Notes: generated by a model from the sequence alone, not told the origin. Shown: positions 10,461 through 23,449, counted from the first letter of the stretch. The stretch is DNA of 64,000 nt from Callaeas wilsoni (GCA_013398955.1 VWPU01009481.1:62001-126000); one strand, 5' to 3'. Translations and numbers: made by a program.

Positions 10461-13430
10461 GAGGACCATGCTAAATTCAAACAAGGGTGTGAGGGGGAGC
10501 CGAGGGGGGAAGAGCCTGAATTCCTGTGTCGTGAAAGCCCTTGTCTTGCTCAGCCTCCCATCCCTTCCCACTCACCTACTGCCTCCCCTCCCCTTCTCCC
10601 ACAGCCTCTCGGTGGTCTTTCTGGGCTCAGTTTTCTGCTTTTTTCCTTCCCCCCTCTCCAAAAGGGAAGCATCATTTTGTGACAGTAAATTGAAGTGGGG
10701 CGACTTTGGAAATGTTTGAGACCTCTGGATGAGGCACAAGCCTGGCAACATTGTTTGACAGCGCTGCCCTGAGCGATCGAGGAGGCAAATTCCCATTTAC
10801 AAAAGCCCGTGGAACTGTTCTGGAGCCCTGCTGGCATAACACAGGCAGGGTGCAATTTATTTACTCTGCCACAGGCCTCTCCTTACCCCACCCCTGCCAC
10901 CCAGCCTTTTCATTTACACACGTCAGGACTGAGCTGAGCGAGACCCTCGTCTCCCCCCTCGCCAATGCATGTCACTCCGAGTTATGGGGAAAGCAAAGTC
11001 CCAGGAGGGAATTTTTGGAAGAGCTCAAGGATGGATGTGACATGTCATTGAAGCTGAAAGGAGCAGTTACTTACAAGTGGTGGAGCTTTTCACAGGCCTG
11101 CTCTTCTCCAATCCGGGAAGGGGTAAGTCATCGTTATCTGAGGGGCACTGACGGTGCTCATCAGCAGGCAGAGCCTGGTGACTGCCGTCAGTCACGCTGG
11201 CGTTCAACACCTCGCCTCCCAGCAGAGGAACATCTACCACACCACTGGCAACCGTGCATCTGGCAGATTTCATCAGGATAAGGGACAGCTAAAAGAACAA
11301 CATTCTTGTTTCACTTTTAGTACCCTCTACAGGAGCTGATCCTGCCGGGGCCAGCTCACACAGCACCAGCCAGTCCCAAGGGGAGGATCACCGGTGAAGG
11401 AGAAGACATGCTCCCAGTGCCTGCCTCCGTTCGAGCTTGCAGGGCGTGGAGAAGCTGGGTCACCACATCTCTGTAGCCACCCTCGACTTGTCTGGGCTTA
11501 AGACATTAGCCCCGAGCATCACAGCTACAAGAAGTCTTGATAGCAATGAAGAGTGCTTAATTTTCAGCTGGGCTTATAACTATGACAACAGCACAAGGCT
11601 TCTTTGAACTTTGCTTGTACTCCTTGATCTTCTTCACATGGACAAGTTATAGGAAGAATACAGAAGTTCCCGCAACACCCAGCAGATGGAAAAATATGTC
11701 AAAGGCAAAATGGCACAGAAAATTGTAGGAAAATCAGAAAAAAGGAAAGTAAATCCCAAAGACTCGACTCAATTTTTATTTTGGTTTTACTCAGGGGAGG
11801 TATTTTTAAGTTCAGCAAGATTTATTAAGCACAGAATGAAGGCCTCAGACTTCAGCGGGTTGTTAAGGAAAATGTAACCTCCAAACTTTCTCAGAAATAA
11901 AAATAGAAGGTATTAAAGTATTCAGTGGAGAGAATAATCTTTCTCCTCTGTCTGTGAAGTATGAGAAGGGCAGTAAGGGAGAGGTTACTCGTCTGCCATG
12001 CTACACAACTTAGGACAGGCACAGAGAGCCCTTTTGTTGCTGAAGACCAAACAGGCCTTCAAAAACCTTGGGTAAGTCACATATTAACATCCTCCTTCAT
12101 GTTACCCAGCAACAATGGTGAAAAAACACAAGTGGCCACAAAGCCACCGGTAAAATGACATTGCAGCCTGTGTCTGCCCCTTGCGCACCCTCTCAGAGAG
12201 GGCTGTGCATCACATGGCAGGACGTACCCTTGTGAAGTCAGCAGACGTGACTGCCCTCATGAACCTCTTACATCTGCAACTAAGTGGCATTTTATGTTAA
12301 AGTTTATTAAATAAAGAATGAATTCTCAGCCAAGCAAAAGGGCATGTCTTGGTAAAATGCTATGACAAGATCAGCATGCGCAGGGCACCAGGAAGAAGAG
12401 GAGATGGACTTTGTCACAAAACCCTCTAATGCCTTCTCATGTTCCTTCCCCTGATGCACTGCCAAAAGGCACAGCCCATCTCCTTTCCTGTCTGGGGAGA
12501 GCCCCTGCGGCAGAGACGCTGGAAAAAGAGAGACCACAGGAACCAGATCAAAAGACAGGTGTCTCCATGATTCCTATCCAGCCATCCCTGACCTTGAGGC
12601 ATCCAGTGTGAATGAGAGCCAGGAAGGGCAATGTGTGAGAGTCCGTCTGATCTCCCGCTCACGGGGAAGGTGCTGGCAGCCACCACGCGGGCTGTGGATC
12701 CGGCCATCTGCCGCAGACATGGGGGAGCGGACTGGAGCCCAGCTGGCAAACAGGCTGGTGCCCGGCTGGCCCCTGAAAGAGTGAGGAAGGGCCGCAGGTT
12801 CAGCACAGATGGTCCCAGGAGACCAAGGAATTGCTCAAGAATTGCTCCAGGAGCTTTGTCTGTGCCCTTGGGACGTGATGGAGAGCTCACAGTGAGCAAG
12901 GCGAGATGTTTTGCTGCTCAGGTAGAATGTTAGGTTAGAGGCCTAAGCACCATCTTGGCCCTTCTCCTTATGACCAAAAGCCATGGAATTGCTTTCCCTG
13001 CTTAACTGGGGGCAGGCGAAGCTGGGCTCTCTGGTATGTACAACTTTACTTATCCGAAAAGCCTTGACCACTGCCCTTTGGTATTCCTTGTGAGGAGCTC
13101 AACAATGGGGAGAGGGCGAAAGAGCAGGTTCTGAATCAATAGCTCTGGACATTTACTAAAAACTGCAGGTTCTGGAGGATGAAGGAGGATATACCAGATC
13201 CTTTGGCCAGGGGGCACTTGCTATGTTCTCTGACATTGGTGCTCAGGGAATGGTGTAGGGGATGACTGCCTAGAAATACATTTGCTGAGCTATTTGCTTA
13301 AACTTGGGCACCATCACCAGAAGGAAAGCCATGAGCTCCTTTGCCAAGAAACTATTGATAACGCCCTTGAAGAGAAATCTTAAAGCTCTAGGCCCATTTG
13401 CTGAGCCTCCTTCTCCACATTAAGAGTGAT
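10461..13430. other. Noncoding stretch, nothing firm
   Basis: Three kilobases without recognised repeats. The 176-codon plus frame at 10751-11281 and the 157-codon minus frame at 12426-12899 have no recognisable motif. Modest CpG enrichment occurs near 12640-12780. An AATAAA near 12310 has no GT-rich context that would single it out. Confidence 0.55.
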
Positions 13431-13960
13431 TATAGTATTTAAGGAGTAAGGGCAGTAAGATTTAGGGTCATAGTTTAAAAAACTCCAACTCAATAATGGC
13501 GCAAAGCCAAAGATGGAAAAGAGGCACCCATATTACAACAAATATTCAAAATATGGCAATTTCACAAGTTTTCCATTATTAAGACTATTTTTTTTCTTGA
13601 CTCTCTAAAGAAAAAAATGGCTCCACCATACATCAGCTGAGTGAAAACTCTGCTGAGATGTTCCTCAGTGTGTGCCTGGGGACAGCGGGCAATTTAATCT
13701 CCAAGGTTTTAATTCATACTAAATGACAGACGCACGTCCTGAATGTCTTCTAATGAGATGACATTTGCCCAGATCCTATTTCTGTAATTCCATAGCTGTT
13801 CAAAGAACCTGGAACAAGAAATGTGCCCAGGGGCTACCTGCAGATGTAAGACAGTGTTTTGAAACTGTACAGTGTCCTTTGTTGTTTTGCAGGATGCTCT
13901 GGATGAGGCATTTTTGGTGTATTTATTTACATTTGGAATAAAGTCCTCGTGATGGTCCTA
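13431..13960. promoter_or_regulatory. AT-rich unique block
   Basis: A 500-base AT-rich segment without tandem repeats or transposon text. It includes an AATGGCGCAAAGCCAAAG-type stretch near 13494 and an ATATTCAAAATATGGCAATTT stretch near 13540. It contrasts with the pyrimidine-rich DNA that follows. It could be a conserved noncoding element or simply an AT-rich patch, and no specific factor is suggested. Confidence 0.2.
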
Positions 13961-14164
13961 TCCTATCCCATTTGGAAATACTTCAGTTGGTGCCTCTTGT
14001 GGCTTCTTTTCAGAGTTCTCTTGCCTTTCATTTTAGACCAAAAAATATTTATGGATTCTTAGATATTTCTTGGTGATTAATCTGCTCCTTCTGGATCCCT
14101 GAAACATTTTTGTCAGAGAAAATATTTCCGCTGTGGCAGACCAGACTGGAACCTTGTTTTGGTG

Positions 14165-15130
14165 GGATAATTGCTTAGGTGTCTTCCCCTCAACCCTTTC
14201 AGTATTTACAAGCTCTCTCTTAGCTGCAATGTCTTTCCCTTTCTCCTAGAAAACCGTGTCCCCTTTTCTATAATTTCCTTTTGCCACCTACAGATCGTTT
14301 CCCAATCTGTCAGCCATTTACAACTCCCTCTCATCTCATGCTTTCTCTCATCCCACTCCACTGTGCTTTTGTCAGTCATTCCTTGTCTTCCCTAGCTCTT
14401 CTGTTTCTGTATCTCCTGCTTCCCTCCTTCGCCATCATGGCACCCCTCTTGTAACAGATGTCCTTCTGCCTCCTCCTTTCCCCTCTGCACTGTAACTATG
14501 TCCCAGAACTACCTGACTTGCTACTCTGTGTAGGTCTTCACGTCTTCTTGTCTTCTCTTGGCCCTCGTCAGAAATACTCTAAATGTCTGGTGTTCCTTTG
14601 GATCAAAGGCAAAGCCACCCCAGCATCCCCCAATCCTCTCCTTGTGTGAGATGCTTGAGGAGAGAGGTGCAGGCTCAGCAGGAGGATGCAGCCTCATCCC
14701 TCCTCAACAAAAGGAAGGACCTTCCTGGCCTTGGACCCTAAGGAGAAGAGGAGGAATGAATGGCAAGCTGGCTCTTTTCAGGCTTGTCACCTCTGCCTAG
14801 TTACTGTTCCTCACATGCCCTGGCCTGTCCTGCAGATCCCAGCTGTCATTTATCTCACATCATTCAGACGATCAGCATAAACCGGTTGCTCTCACCCCTG
14901 TTTACTTTGGGGAAATTGTTGCTTCTATGTCAGACCTGCAGGAGTGCTTGCATGCCCCAGAGCTGGGCTGTTTTCCTCAGATGTATTATTTCGTTTAATG
15001 AAAGGTGCTACCTGTGCCTACGTCCCTTCCACCCTTATCAGCAAAGACACACTGAGGTACAATCTCTCTGCCTTCCTCCCTGAGATACATTTGTTTTGTC
15101 TCCTTTCTTCCGCTCAAAGAGAGGCTTCTC
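14165..15130 (+). other. Pyrimidine-skewed kilobase
   Basis: On the plus strand C plus T clearly outnumber A plus G for nearly 1 kb, strongest at 14170-14580, with many CTCC, TTCC and TCTT words but no fixed unit. All three stop codons need purines, which explains the chain of overlapping plus-strand frames (14171-14395, 14458-14649, 14760-15083, 14944-15198). Possible causes are a long-lived transcription bias, a decayed pyrimidine-rich repeat, or chance drift. Confidence 0.5.
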
Positions 15131-16559
15131 AGACAGGACAGGCTTCAAGCCATCCTTCTGGAAGCCACATTCCAGAGTTCTGTCTCTCCTGCTGGTGAAA
15201 TTCCTGTCACTGGAAGGACCCCTACGACACTATTCTGAACAGCAACAGGTCACACATCAGCTGTCTAGAAAACCAGGCAGACAGTCTCCTTCCAGCTGAG
15301 ATATGACAACTACTTGCTGCCAAAGTAGGAGAATGCTTCCAAAGAAGTTGACTGGAAAGTATTAGTACCAAACTCTTCCCAGTGCTCCCATGGGGTTTGA
15401 AGTAGTGATGGTCAATGCAATTGGACCACAGCAGGGTTGCAGTCTGAAAATTGTGCCAGTGCTACCAAAATTACTGGGTGCTGAGGCCATGAAGTCCACA
15501 AAACTCATTCTGTGTTCTGCTTTGTGTCTCTCCTCTGCTCTGTTTCTCTCCAGCAACAGGGAATCCTTATCTGCATGGAGACTGGCCTCTGCTGCTCCTC
15601 TTTTTCCCCACAAAGTTGGAGCAAGGGAGAGCCCATGGGCAGCAGGAGACTGGGAGGAGAGTGGGTGAGGGAGAGGATTACCCTGAGGAAGGGAGTTGCC
15701 AGTGTCTGAGGGTTGTGGTGTGAGGGAAAGGAGAGGCTGCACCAAGCCTCCAGTGCCACACACTCCACAGGTTTTGCCAGGTGATGCAGTCTCTCAGGAA
15801 GGCTTTCACTGCCCCTGTAAACAGAACTAACTAAGCAGCAGGAACTAGGGAGGGATAAAAAGTGTGGCTTGCCTTCACCTGGACCTTCCCAGCTTAAACC
15901 TTTGTCCCAGAGGCTCAGCAAAAGCATAATACTTGATGATGCTGTGGCCCTTCTCTTGGTATCGGTGTCATGAAAGATTCAAATGGCATTGTCCACCTAC
16001 AAAGCTTTTGCAGAATGAGTCAGTTTTCCTATGTGCCTGACTTGACACACATTCCCTGACCACTTGGAGGTCACAAATTTAATTAAACCTCAGTGAATAG
16101 TAGCAGACCTCACAGAAATAAAGGCCTTAATCCAATCAAGCCACATTTGTACTCCCTGTACAGCATCAAGCACGACCAAAGCAGAAGGGACAGACCGTGG
16201 CGAGCTAGAAGGGCCCCAAGAAGTTCCTCTGTGCAGCGCCATTTATGGATGATAATGTGATTGTGACACTTTCAGACAATACCAGCAATTTCTCAAACGG
16301 GAGGTCCACGGCTTGGTATTATCACGCTCAGCTAGTGCCAGAAACATGGGAAAGATCACAGCTAGTTCTGGGAGTAAAATGCCTATGGCTCGCAGGAGAG
16401 CTATCATTTGTCAAGTGGAGCTCAACTTTAACAGCACCTGGTTCAAATCTCTCACCAAAGTCAAAGCATTGTTTGTACTGGTCACTTTTGGGGGGAACTC
16501 ATCCACTCTTTTCTGTTTAAAAAAAAAATAAAATAGGGAAGAGCAGAAGCAGCTTGTTG
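15131..16559. other. Noncoding stretch, nothing recognised
   Basis: Mixed sequence with overlapping open frames on both strands near 15362-15927 and no domain I can name. A run of 9 A at about 16519-16527 is the only simple sequence. Confidence 0.6.
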
Positions 16560-16640
16560 TCCTAGGAAGCGCTTTTAATCTGCCTGTGCAATAGTAATTA
16601 ATTTTGCATAACGTCTCATGCTGCATTCCACCCTGGAGGA
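16560..16640. promoter_or_regulatory. Adjacent homeodomain and POU-type sites
   Basis: TAATTAATT at 16595-16603 overlaps TTTGCATAA at 16603-16611. The first is a paired homeodomain core and the second an octamer-like POU site. Such joined homeodomain and POU arrangements occur in neural and endocrine enhancers of vertebrates. The flanking 80 bases are unique sequence. Factor identity is not determined. Confidence 0.3.
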
Positions 16641-17755
16641 GGCAATGCTTGATGTGTGGGCCAGGTGATTCACTGGTGATCAGACGAGCCAGCTGTAATT
16701 TCTTCTGGAGCTGACAGAAAAGTCTACTGAAATTTTGAGAGGAAGAAAATGTGACAATGTCATCATAAGTTGCTCATCTTCAACATATGCATCAGTCAAC
16801 ATTTGCAGAGTGTTGAAGTTTTAGCAAGGAATGGGCAATTCCTTTGCTAAAGAATTCGCAGTATTCACCCCAAGTTTAGAATTCCTGCTATCCCAGTATA
16901 GTAAATTTCACTAAGCAGATTAAGGAAGATGCAATCTTTAAGTAGAATTACAGGGGGCTTTGAGGCATTTTCTGAGTGTTGCTAACTGTCAAAATATTAG
17001 TAAATTGTGCCTTAACAGTATACAGTTAAAACCAAAACTGTAACAGGAGCAAGATGGATATGCAGAGTCAGGAGCTGGGTCCTGATGGCACGTCCTGGTC
17101 AGGAGAAAAGGCATTTGAAATGGGTAGCAGGGCAGTGTTAAAGGATCTCATTGCTGGACACCTCAAGGGAACGTAGGAACTAACAGCTGTGTGCTTCACA
17201 GAAGCCTTCATCCATCCTACTCAGAAACCAGACTGGAAAATGGAATGGGAATTGTTCCTCCCTCTTGTTACTCAGACTGCAATAGTAGATAGAGAGCATG
17301 CTGATCTTGCTGTTTAATGCTCTACAGAGAGTAAAAGATAGTGCTTGTCCCAAAATGTAATGGAAAGGAATAATGACACTGGAGGGAAAGCACAACTTTT
17401 GCTGCATGGTTTTTTTTGTAGGCAGAGATGAAGTTTTGCTGCACCTTTCCTAGCACTGGTGGAGGAGGGGGGAACTTACGAAAACTGGTTTCATTGGAAT
17501 CACTCAGCTCAAAAGATGGGGCTTTAAAAAGGAGACCGTGAGAGAGAGAGAAAACTAGTGTTTTACAAACCGTTTCACCTGCCTGATGGGCAGCCTAGGA
17601 TCAGCTGCAATGTGCATGGGATGGTGCCCTGGCCATTCTTCCCCAGGAATCTGCTCAGGAGAAGTCTCCTGCCACAGGCCAGACTGAGCAGACTGCAGTC
17701 ACGCTCTGCTCTTGGAGCTGCTCTGGGCTCCCTGCGTATGCTCTAGTTCAATAGG
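16641..17755. other. Noncoding stretch, nothing recognised
   Basis: About 1.1 kb of mixed to AT-rich sequence with no exon, transposon or tandem repeat that I can support. A T8 run near 17409 and a GA run near 17541-17551 are the only simple sequence. Confidence 0.6.
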
Positions 17756-17905
17756 CTATGCCCCTGTGCTCATTCTGCTGATTAAAAGTAATCTTTTTTT
17801 TTAAAGCCACCAGCATGTGAGCCACAAGGATTCGTTCATTATTGCTCAGCCGTGCTGCGAGATGCTGTCTAGAAGTAATTAATTGGGCAATGCTTTGGAA
17901 ATGTG
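17756..17905. promoter_or_regulatory. Short homeodomain-site-rich block
   Basis: Contains GATTAAAAGTAATC near 17780, CATTATTGC near 17838 and TAATTAATT at 17876-17884 within 150 bases of otherwise unique sequence. A regulatory element is plausible. The claim rests on motif density alone. Confidence 0.25.
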
Positions 17906-20119
17906 GAGGAAAAATATTTTCAGGGGAAAAAATTAGTGCAGGAAGAGGGGGAGAGGCTTGCATTTTCCCTTTGAAGTGAGGATCTTTTGCTGAGAGGGAG
18001 GGAGGCACAGCCAGAGAAACAAGCCGGCTTACAATTTTACAGTGTTATTCTCCACAGCTGTATGTATAAACACGTAACCTCAGCCTGTTTTTTTCGCCTC
18101 GTTTTAAAAATACCCATAGGAGCTGGACTTTGGTAATGAGAATTTGTTTTTCAGGAGAGGGAAGCCTGCCCCTGTTGCAAACTCTCCCCTCTAGCCCGTC
18201 GCATGCAAAGGGGCAGCCCTGGGAGGTCCATGCCACCGAACGGTCCGGGGCTTTCGGTGTCATTTGCAGAACATCTGCTCCTTCCCAGCCAAACCTCAAA
18301 TAATCCTGCAACTTTAACAGGAACCACAAGTTCATGCAAGGAAAAAAGGGTGGAGACCCAGCAGCTGTCAGGCAGGCCTATTTATATCCAGCCTGCCGGC
18401 GCTGAGTGACGTCGGTAATTCCCTGGTGAGGTCTCTTGCCCAGGACAGCATCAGCTGCCCTGCTCTCTCTGGCCATGGGATTAAATGGCACTAAATCTGA
18501 ATAAACTTTTGACAAAACTGCCTTTAAAAGCACAAAGTGTTCTGCCTTCTGCCCCGACTTGAGCCTGGGGGGGCTGGGTTCCATCAGCTTGCCCTGAGAA
18601 GGTGGCTCTTAGCAGGTTGATTTGCAGTCACCCATTTTCACAGGGGTCTGGTGGATTGGGGACCCACCAGCACTAGGAAGCTGGCGGCACTCTAAAATGA
18701 AGTGATTCTTCACCCCAACAGGATGAAGAATGAATTGGGGACTCAGACAAAAAAGGGAGAGCCCATGGAGAAGGGAGGGATATACGAGGAGCTATCAAGG
18801 GAGCTAAAGGAAGAGGGGGCAATTCTTTCTAGAGGCAGAGATTATGTGTAAGTGTATGTGCGAAGTCTCCAGGCAAATCTGGCACTGTGGATTCAAGTGT
18901 AGAGACAGTGGCATGAAGTACTTTGCTTGCCTTTAGTAGGTTTTGAACTTGGGATCACACAAGCAATTGACTTTCTGTTTTGCAACAGGGAATTTTGCAA
19001 ATCCAGAAAAGAAAATTGAGTGCGCCTCTTCAAAGACCACCATCTCCTGTGAGTTTTTGTCACATCCACCTGTTAGAGACGGCACATATCCAAAGGAGAG
19101 GGCTGTAGAAATTGCTGAGAGAAGGAATTATGGTAATATAAATAATAATTAGCAAAAATAAAATACCGCCACTCCCAGTGTCCACCCACTCGAGAGCCAC
19201 CCAGGCTCTGACAGTGTTTCAGGCAAGCAGCCTTGTCATCCGTGGCCTTGAAAGAGGCATAAAAGCGGTCCCTCTGCTTGCCAGTGATTTGGCCCAAGCC
19301 ACCCTGTCCCACCATCAGCTCTCTGCGATGCCAGGCTGCCTCCATGCACTGCGATGGTAATGGCTCTGGCACATCAGGAAAACAGGCAAGACTTCGGGAT
19401 TTTTGAGTTCGTGGGTGATCTGGAGTTCTTTCGAAAAAGGAATGATTTGGCATTGAAGTAGAAAGAGGAGTTTATAAAAGAGTGGTGTTTATTTGTGCAT
19501 CTGTGGCTTTAAAGGAGCATTGCGTTCGGGGTCGAAAGGGCTTGGCTGGGGCTGCGAGTTCAGCTTTGTTTTCAGCCTGTTCTGCAGGTTGCATTTAATT
19601 GCATTGTTGCACGATGTTTTCATGCTATTTTAAGAAAGCGTGTGTACTCATCAAAATTATCAGGGAAACACAGATTCCCAGAAGTACCCCTCGTCGCAAA
19701 GGAGCAGACAAACCTCCTCAAATATCCCGAGCGGGTAGGCTGAGCCGCCTCCCCCTCCCTACCGCTCCCCGGCCCTCTGCCCTCCTTGTGCCCCCCATCA
19801 ATAATCTGTCTGCTTTCGCCAGCAGTGACGCTTATCAGAAAGGGCAGCTCAGTGAACTGGCAGGGACATGATTCGAAGGTCATCCGGGGATCCCCAGCCA
19901 CGGGCCAGCCCACCCCGAGCCTCCCGGGCAGCCGAGGGGCACAGGGCTGGGAATCAGCCTCACCGACGCCCGGGGAGGGAGAAGAATAGGGTAAAGAGAG
20001 GGCAGAAAGAGAGAGAGAGCACAAAAGGGCTCGAGGTACTTAAATAGCGCTTGGGATGGTTGTTGTGATGGGGCCTGGGCCCTTTTGGATGCTGTTGCTG
20101 ACACTTTTAAACGAGCTGA
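17906..20119. other. Noncoding stretch with scattered promoter-like words
   Basis: No exon or transposon recognised. TTTATAAAAG near 19471 is TATA-like, and moderate CpG density follows between about 19500 and 20050, but I see no initiator or exon. The minus-strand frame of 134 codons at 19620-20024 has no recognisable domain. Confidence 0.5.
18370..18420. promoter_or_regulatory. MEF2-like and CRE-like sites
   Basis: CTATTTATAT at 18378-18387 differs at one base from the classic MEF2 site CTATTTATAG. TGACGTCG at 18407-18414 differs at one base from the palindromic cAMP-response element. They are about 20 bases apart. Single-site matches of this length occur by chance, so this is only a pointer. 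Confidence 0.2.
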
Positions 20120-20480
20120 CGGCCCCGGTTCTAGAGGATTATGTTCAGTAGCAACTTGCTGTCCCTGCCACTAGGCACAAACAAATAGCTTATTACATCG
20201 AGGCCAATGTTATCGAAATGGCTTTAAAAAAGCAGTCAGCTTTAGTCTCCCTCTGCTCATTAGAAACTGTGGTTAATCACTTGCTGTGAAAAGGCTCACC
20301 ACCAACTTGCTTACTGCTGCAGCCCTTCTTTTCTGCCCTTCTCACAAGTAAATCCCTTATTCAGCTGGTCTGTCCCCCCGCCATCAAGTAATTCCGTATG
20401 CCTGCCACCCACTCTGCCTGGATTAACCTCAGGTGGTCACTACATTGCACGGTTCTTGAAAAGCGCTGCCTCTGAGCAGC
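20120..20480. promoter_or_regulatory. Regulatory-looking block with FOX- and RUNX-type sites
   Basis: Non-repetitive 360-base block with ACAAACAAAT at 20177-20186 (forkhead type), TGTGGTTA at 20268-20275 (a full RUNX match) followed directly by a TTAATCAC homeodomain-like word, and ATCAAGTAATTCC near 20385. Texture and motif mix resemble conserved vertebrate enhancers. Neither conservation nor activity can be read from one sequence. Confidence 0.35.
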
Positions 20481-22319
20481 CTCTTTTTGCTTTTTATTCC
20501 TAAGCCTGGGTTTTAAAATCCCTCTGTGCATCTTGAACCTGCAAGACTCTTTCCCCCTCAGGCTCTGCTAGGAGTTTAACAGCCTCTTGTTTCTCTTAAG
20601 TCCCCGCCTTACCAAGCTGGATGCGTGAAGAGCGCTGATGGGGAGGCAATGACTTCTGGCTCCTCGGCAGTGCCGGGCACCTTCTCCGCTGGCGGCTGGC
20701 TCTGGCAGCACGATCAGCAAGGGCTGCTTTCTCAAAACCCCGTGCTTGGTGCCACCCGCCTGAGCTTTCCTGCCACCGGAGCCCAGATGTGCCTTGCATC
20801 CGCTGCTGGCCACCCCACAGCCACAGCCTTGTCCTGATGTGGTAATGGAGACCTCTCTGGACAGCAAAGTAGGTCTTTCTTTCCAACCTCTTAATTGGAC
20901 AGCTGCTGTGGCCACAGCTCCCAGTATGGAAATCTTTTGGGGGCTTCCAAGTGCTTTATGCTTTTGTTGTCTAATGCTTGGTGTCTGACTGTTGCTCTGC
21001 TGGAGGAGGCCATGGCTGTGAGTTCGGGGTGAGACACAGCTGGCTGTGAGGAAGGCAGGAGAGCTCAGCATATGCTGTGACTGGAAGAGCAGCCTAGGAT
21101 TTTGAATGGAGGCAGAGGCAAGGGACACTGCCTTGTATGTTAGAGCTGCGTGATGTCAAGTGATGGTACTGGCATCCAGTGTGGGAATGTTCTGATCACC
21201 TCTCTGGTCCATCTGACCTGTTTATTAAAAGCACCAAGACAACAGCTAAAAAATGAAGAAAGCAATGCTCTGGCCCCAATGTGCTGCTTATGTAACCACA
21301 GTGGTTCTAAGCTCTGCCCAAACCAGACTCTCCTTCTGCAAGGTGCTGTAGACAAATTTACAAGGAATCACTGTCCCCAGACAGTGTTTGGTTGAAGGGG
21401 ACGGGGTGGGCTTCCACATCTCACAGAGAATCCACAGATGCAGTGAAGCCTCTGACTGGATTTCCAGGAAACCCCAGGGTCTCATTCTCACTGATTACAG
21501 GAAAGAAAACAAGAACAAAGGGAAGCATTAGAAACGCCTTTAAATAGAGAAACCAGTGAGACTCCCACATGTACTGTAGAGGCAATGATGTTTCGGGGGA
21601 GTGCAGGAACTCTGTTTTGTACTGCAGAGTCTCAACTATTGGGACACGATCTTCATCTGTGTCACTGTGAGCCTGTGGAATGGAACTGCCTGCAAAGGCT
21701 TGGCTGCAAATGGCAGTGTGACTTTTATTGAATCTCAGTCACTACGAGGCAAGGAAGATGATCCATTTCCCTTCCAGCCATCCACTGGCTCAGTTATGGT
21801 GTGTGCTGCTGCTTACCTACAAGTTGATTAGCAGAGTTGCCAGAAAAATGCACCTCCTGCTCTGTTGCCTGTGCCTCTGGTTTGCGATGGTTTCCTGAAT
21901 TTGTAGAGCTCTCTGATGTCCTCTGCTGAAGCTTCAGATCCCACATAGGGAAATTCAGCCTTTGGCTTGGCTCCCTTGCAAGCAGTGGACAAACCTGTGG
22001 CACTTGTGACAAGCCCCAAGGAGGGAGGCATAAGTGACACCCGGTGGCACCGTTCCTGGGCCACCATCCTGACTGGTCCCCAAGCCTTCAGAGCTGAAGC
22101 AGCAGAGAGAGCCACCCACCCTGTGCCTGCCCGGGGCGTGTTGCTGCAGCAGGGCTGTAAGGGCAGCCCTGGGGCTTCAGGGACAGGGACTAATTTTCTG
22201 CCCTGCCTTTTGGCTGCTTTCAAAGGCAGCAGTAGGTATTCACAGCTGACGTGCTGGCACACGGAGGTCCTGCTGCAGGTCGTACAGAGGTGGTTCAGCA
22301 CCAGCCTTGAGCTGGCACA
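20481..22319. other. Noncoding stretch, nothing firm
   Basis: Mixed sequence. A 186-codon minus frame (20568-21128) and overlapping 233- and 262-codon frames on opposite strands (from 21828 and 21967) are open. They shadow one another and carry no motif I recognise, so none is called. Confidence 0.5.
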
Positions 22320-22925
22320 GGAGGAAATCCCCTCACGGGGGAGCAGGGACAGCACAGGGCGGCGGGGAGCGGCTGTCAGGGGCGGTGCTGGCAGCGCTGC
22401 TCTCTGCCAAGCACTGCTCCCGGGCTCGACTGATGTGAGAGCAGGCACAGGACACGGAGGGAGCAGCCAAGTGAGACCTCGGCTCAGGCTTTTGCTGGTT
22501 TTCAGCGGGATTATCCTGCACGGCAGCATTTTTAAAGCCGTTTCAGTCTTTCTTGAAGTGCATTGCGCTGCAGCTGCTCATGGAGTTTCAGAGGGCGCAC
22601 AAAGCTCTGCTCTGATTCCTGGAGTCAGAAAAAAGGTACAAATCACTTTTTTCCCCACAACTCTGTGGACATTTTCCCTCACTGAATTCACCAAAAGTGA
22701 ACCACAACACCTTACCTGGGACATTCCTTATACCTTAGAGCAGGGTGCCTCCTGAAGCCACTGAGATACCAGCACAACCAGTCTGGGGTTTGGTGCCGTA
22801 ACACGCGTGGACGTGTTTCGGCCGAGGGAGAAGTAACACTCACACGGGACAGCGAGGCCCCTTGGCTGGGCAGCCGGTGTGCGACCCCGGGCCAGGCGTG
22901 CGAGGAAGGACAGGCAGCTTTAAGA
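22320..22925. promoter_or_regulatory. CpG-rich segments
   Basis: Two CpG-rich patches, about 22320-22520 and 22785-22925, flank a less CpG-rich centre. The second holds ACACGCGTGGACGTGT and TTCGGCCGAGG words. The long open frames here are explained by high G+C. It is a possible orphan CpG island. No TATA box or exon is evident. Confidence 0.3.
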
Positions 22926-22969
22926 CCTTCCTCTGCCGCTGAGGCAGCTGGGGCTGGCCTGATGCCCGA

Positions 22970-23045
22970 GTATAAACTAAAGCAGCTTCACAACTGGTTT
23001 AATTTATGTCCGATTGCCAGTAGCCCCGGGGCATTTCTGTCAGCC
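22970..23045. promoter_or_regulatory. Short unique AT-containing block after the CpG segment
   Basis: About 75 bases with a TGGTTTAATTTATG stretch, where composition switches from CpG-rich to balanced. It resembles the edge of a conserved element, but I can name no factor with confidence. Confidence 0.2.
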
Positions 23046-23449
23046 GAGGCTCAACCAGCTGTAACAGCATCCCGGCTTCAGCTTCTCCTCTCGGTGCTCG
23101 CTGCTTTTGTCAGTGGGTAAGAGGGATCGGGGTGGGGTGCAAGTGGCCTCAGCGTGGGTTCTTCTCAGCAGACCATCTTCAGGACATCTGTGCTGCTCAC
23201 CCTGCTGTCTTGTGGCCAGGTTACAGCCTGTGTTTCCACCCCGCTCTATGGAAAGCACTTCCTTCTCATATTTGTGACGGTGCTTCAGGATGTATATCTA
23301 TACACATGACGTGAGCAGTGAACTCCTCTGCAAACCGCCCACAAATCACCCTGGAGTCAAAAAGCCTAATCATGAAGACTACAAAGAAATATGAAAAGAC
23401 CATCTGAAACTCAGAAATAGATGATGTACAGTAATTTTTCCCGTCTCTC

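Noticed and set aside
14171..15198. Chain of plus-strand open frames
   Set aside because: All stop codons contain purines, and this kilobase is pyrimidine-rich, so open frames are expected without coding.
21967..22755. Longest open frame, 262 codons on the plus strand
   Set aside because: GC-rich DNA, overlapped by a 233-codon frame on the minus strand at 21828-22529, no recognisable domain, no clear start context or exon structure.
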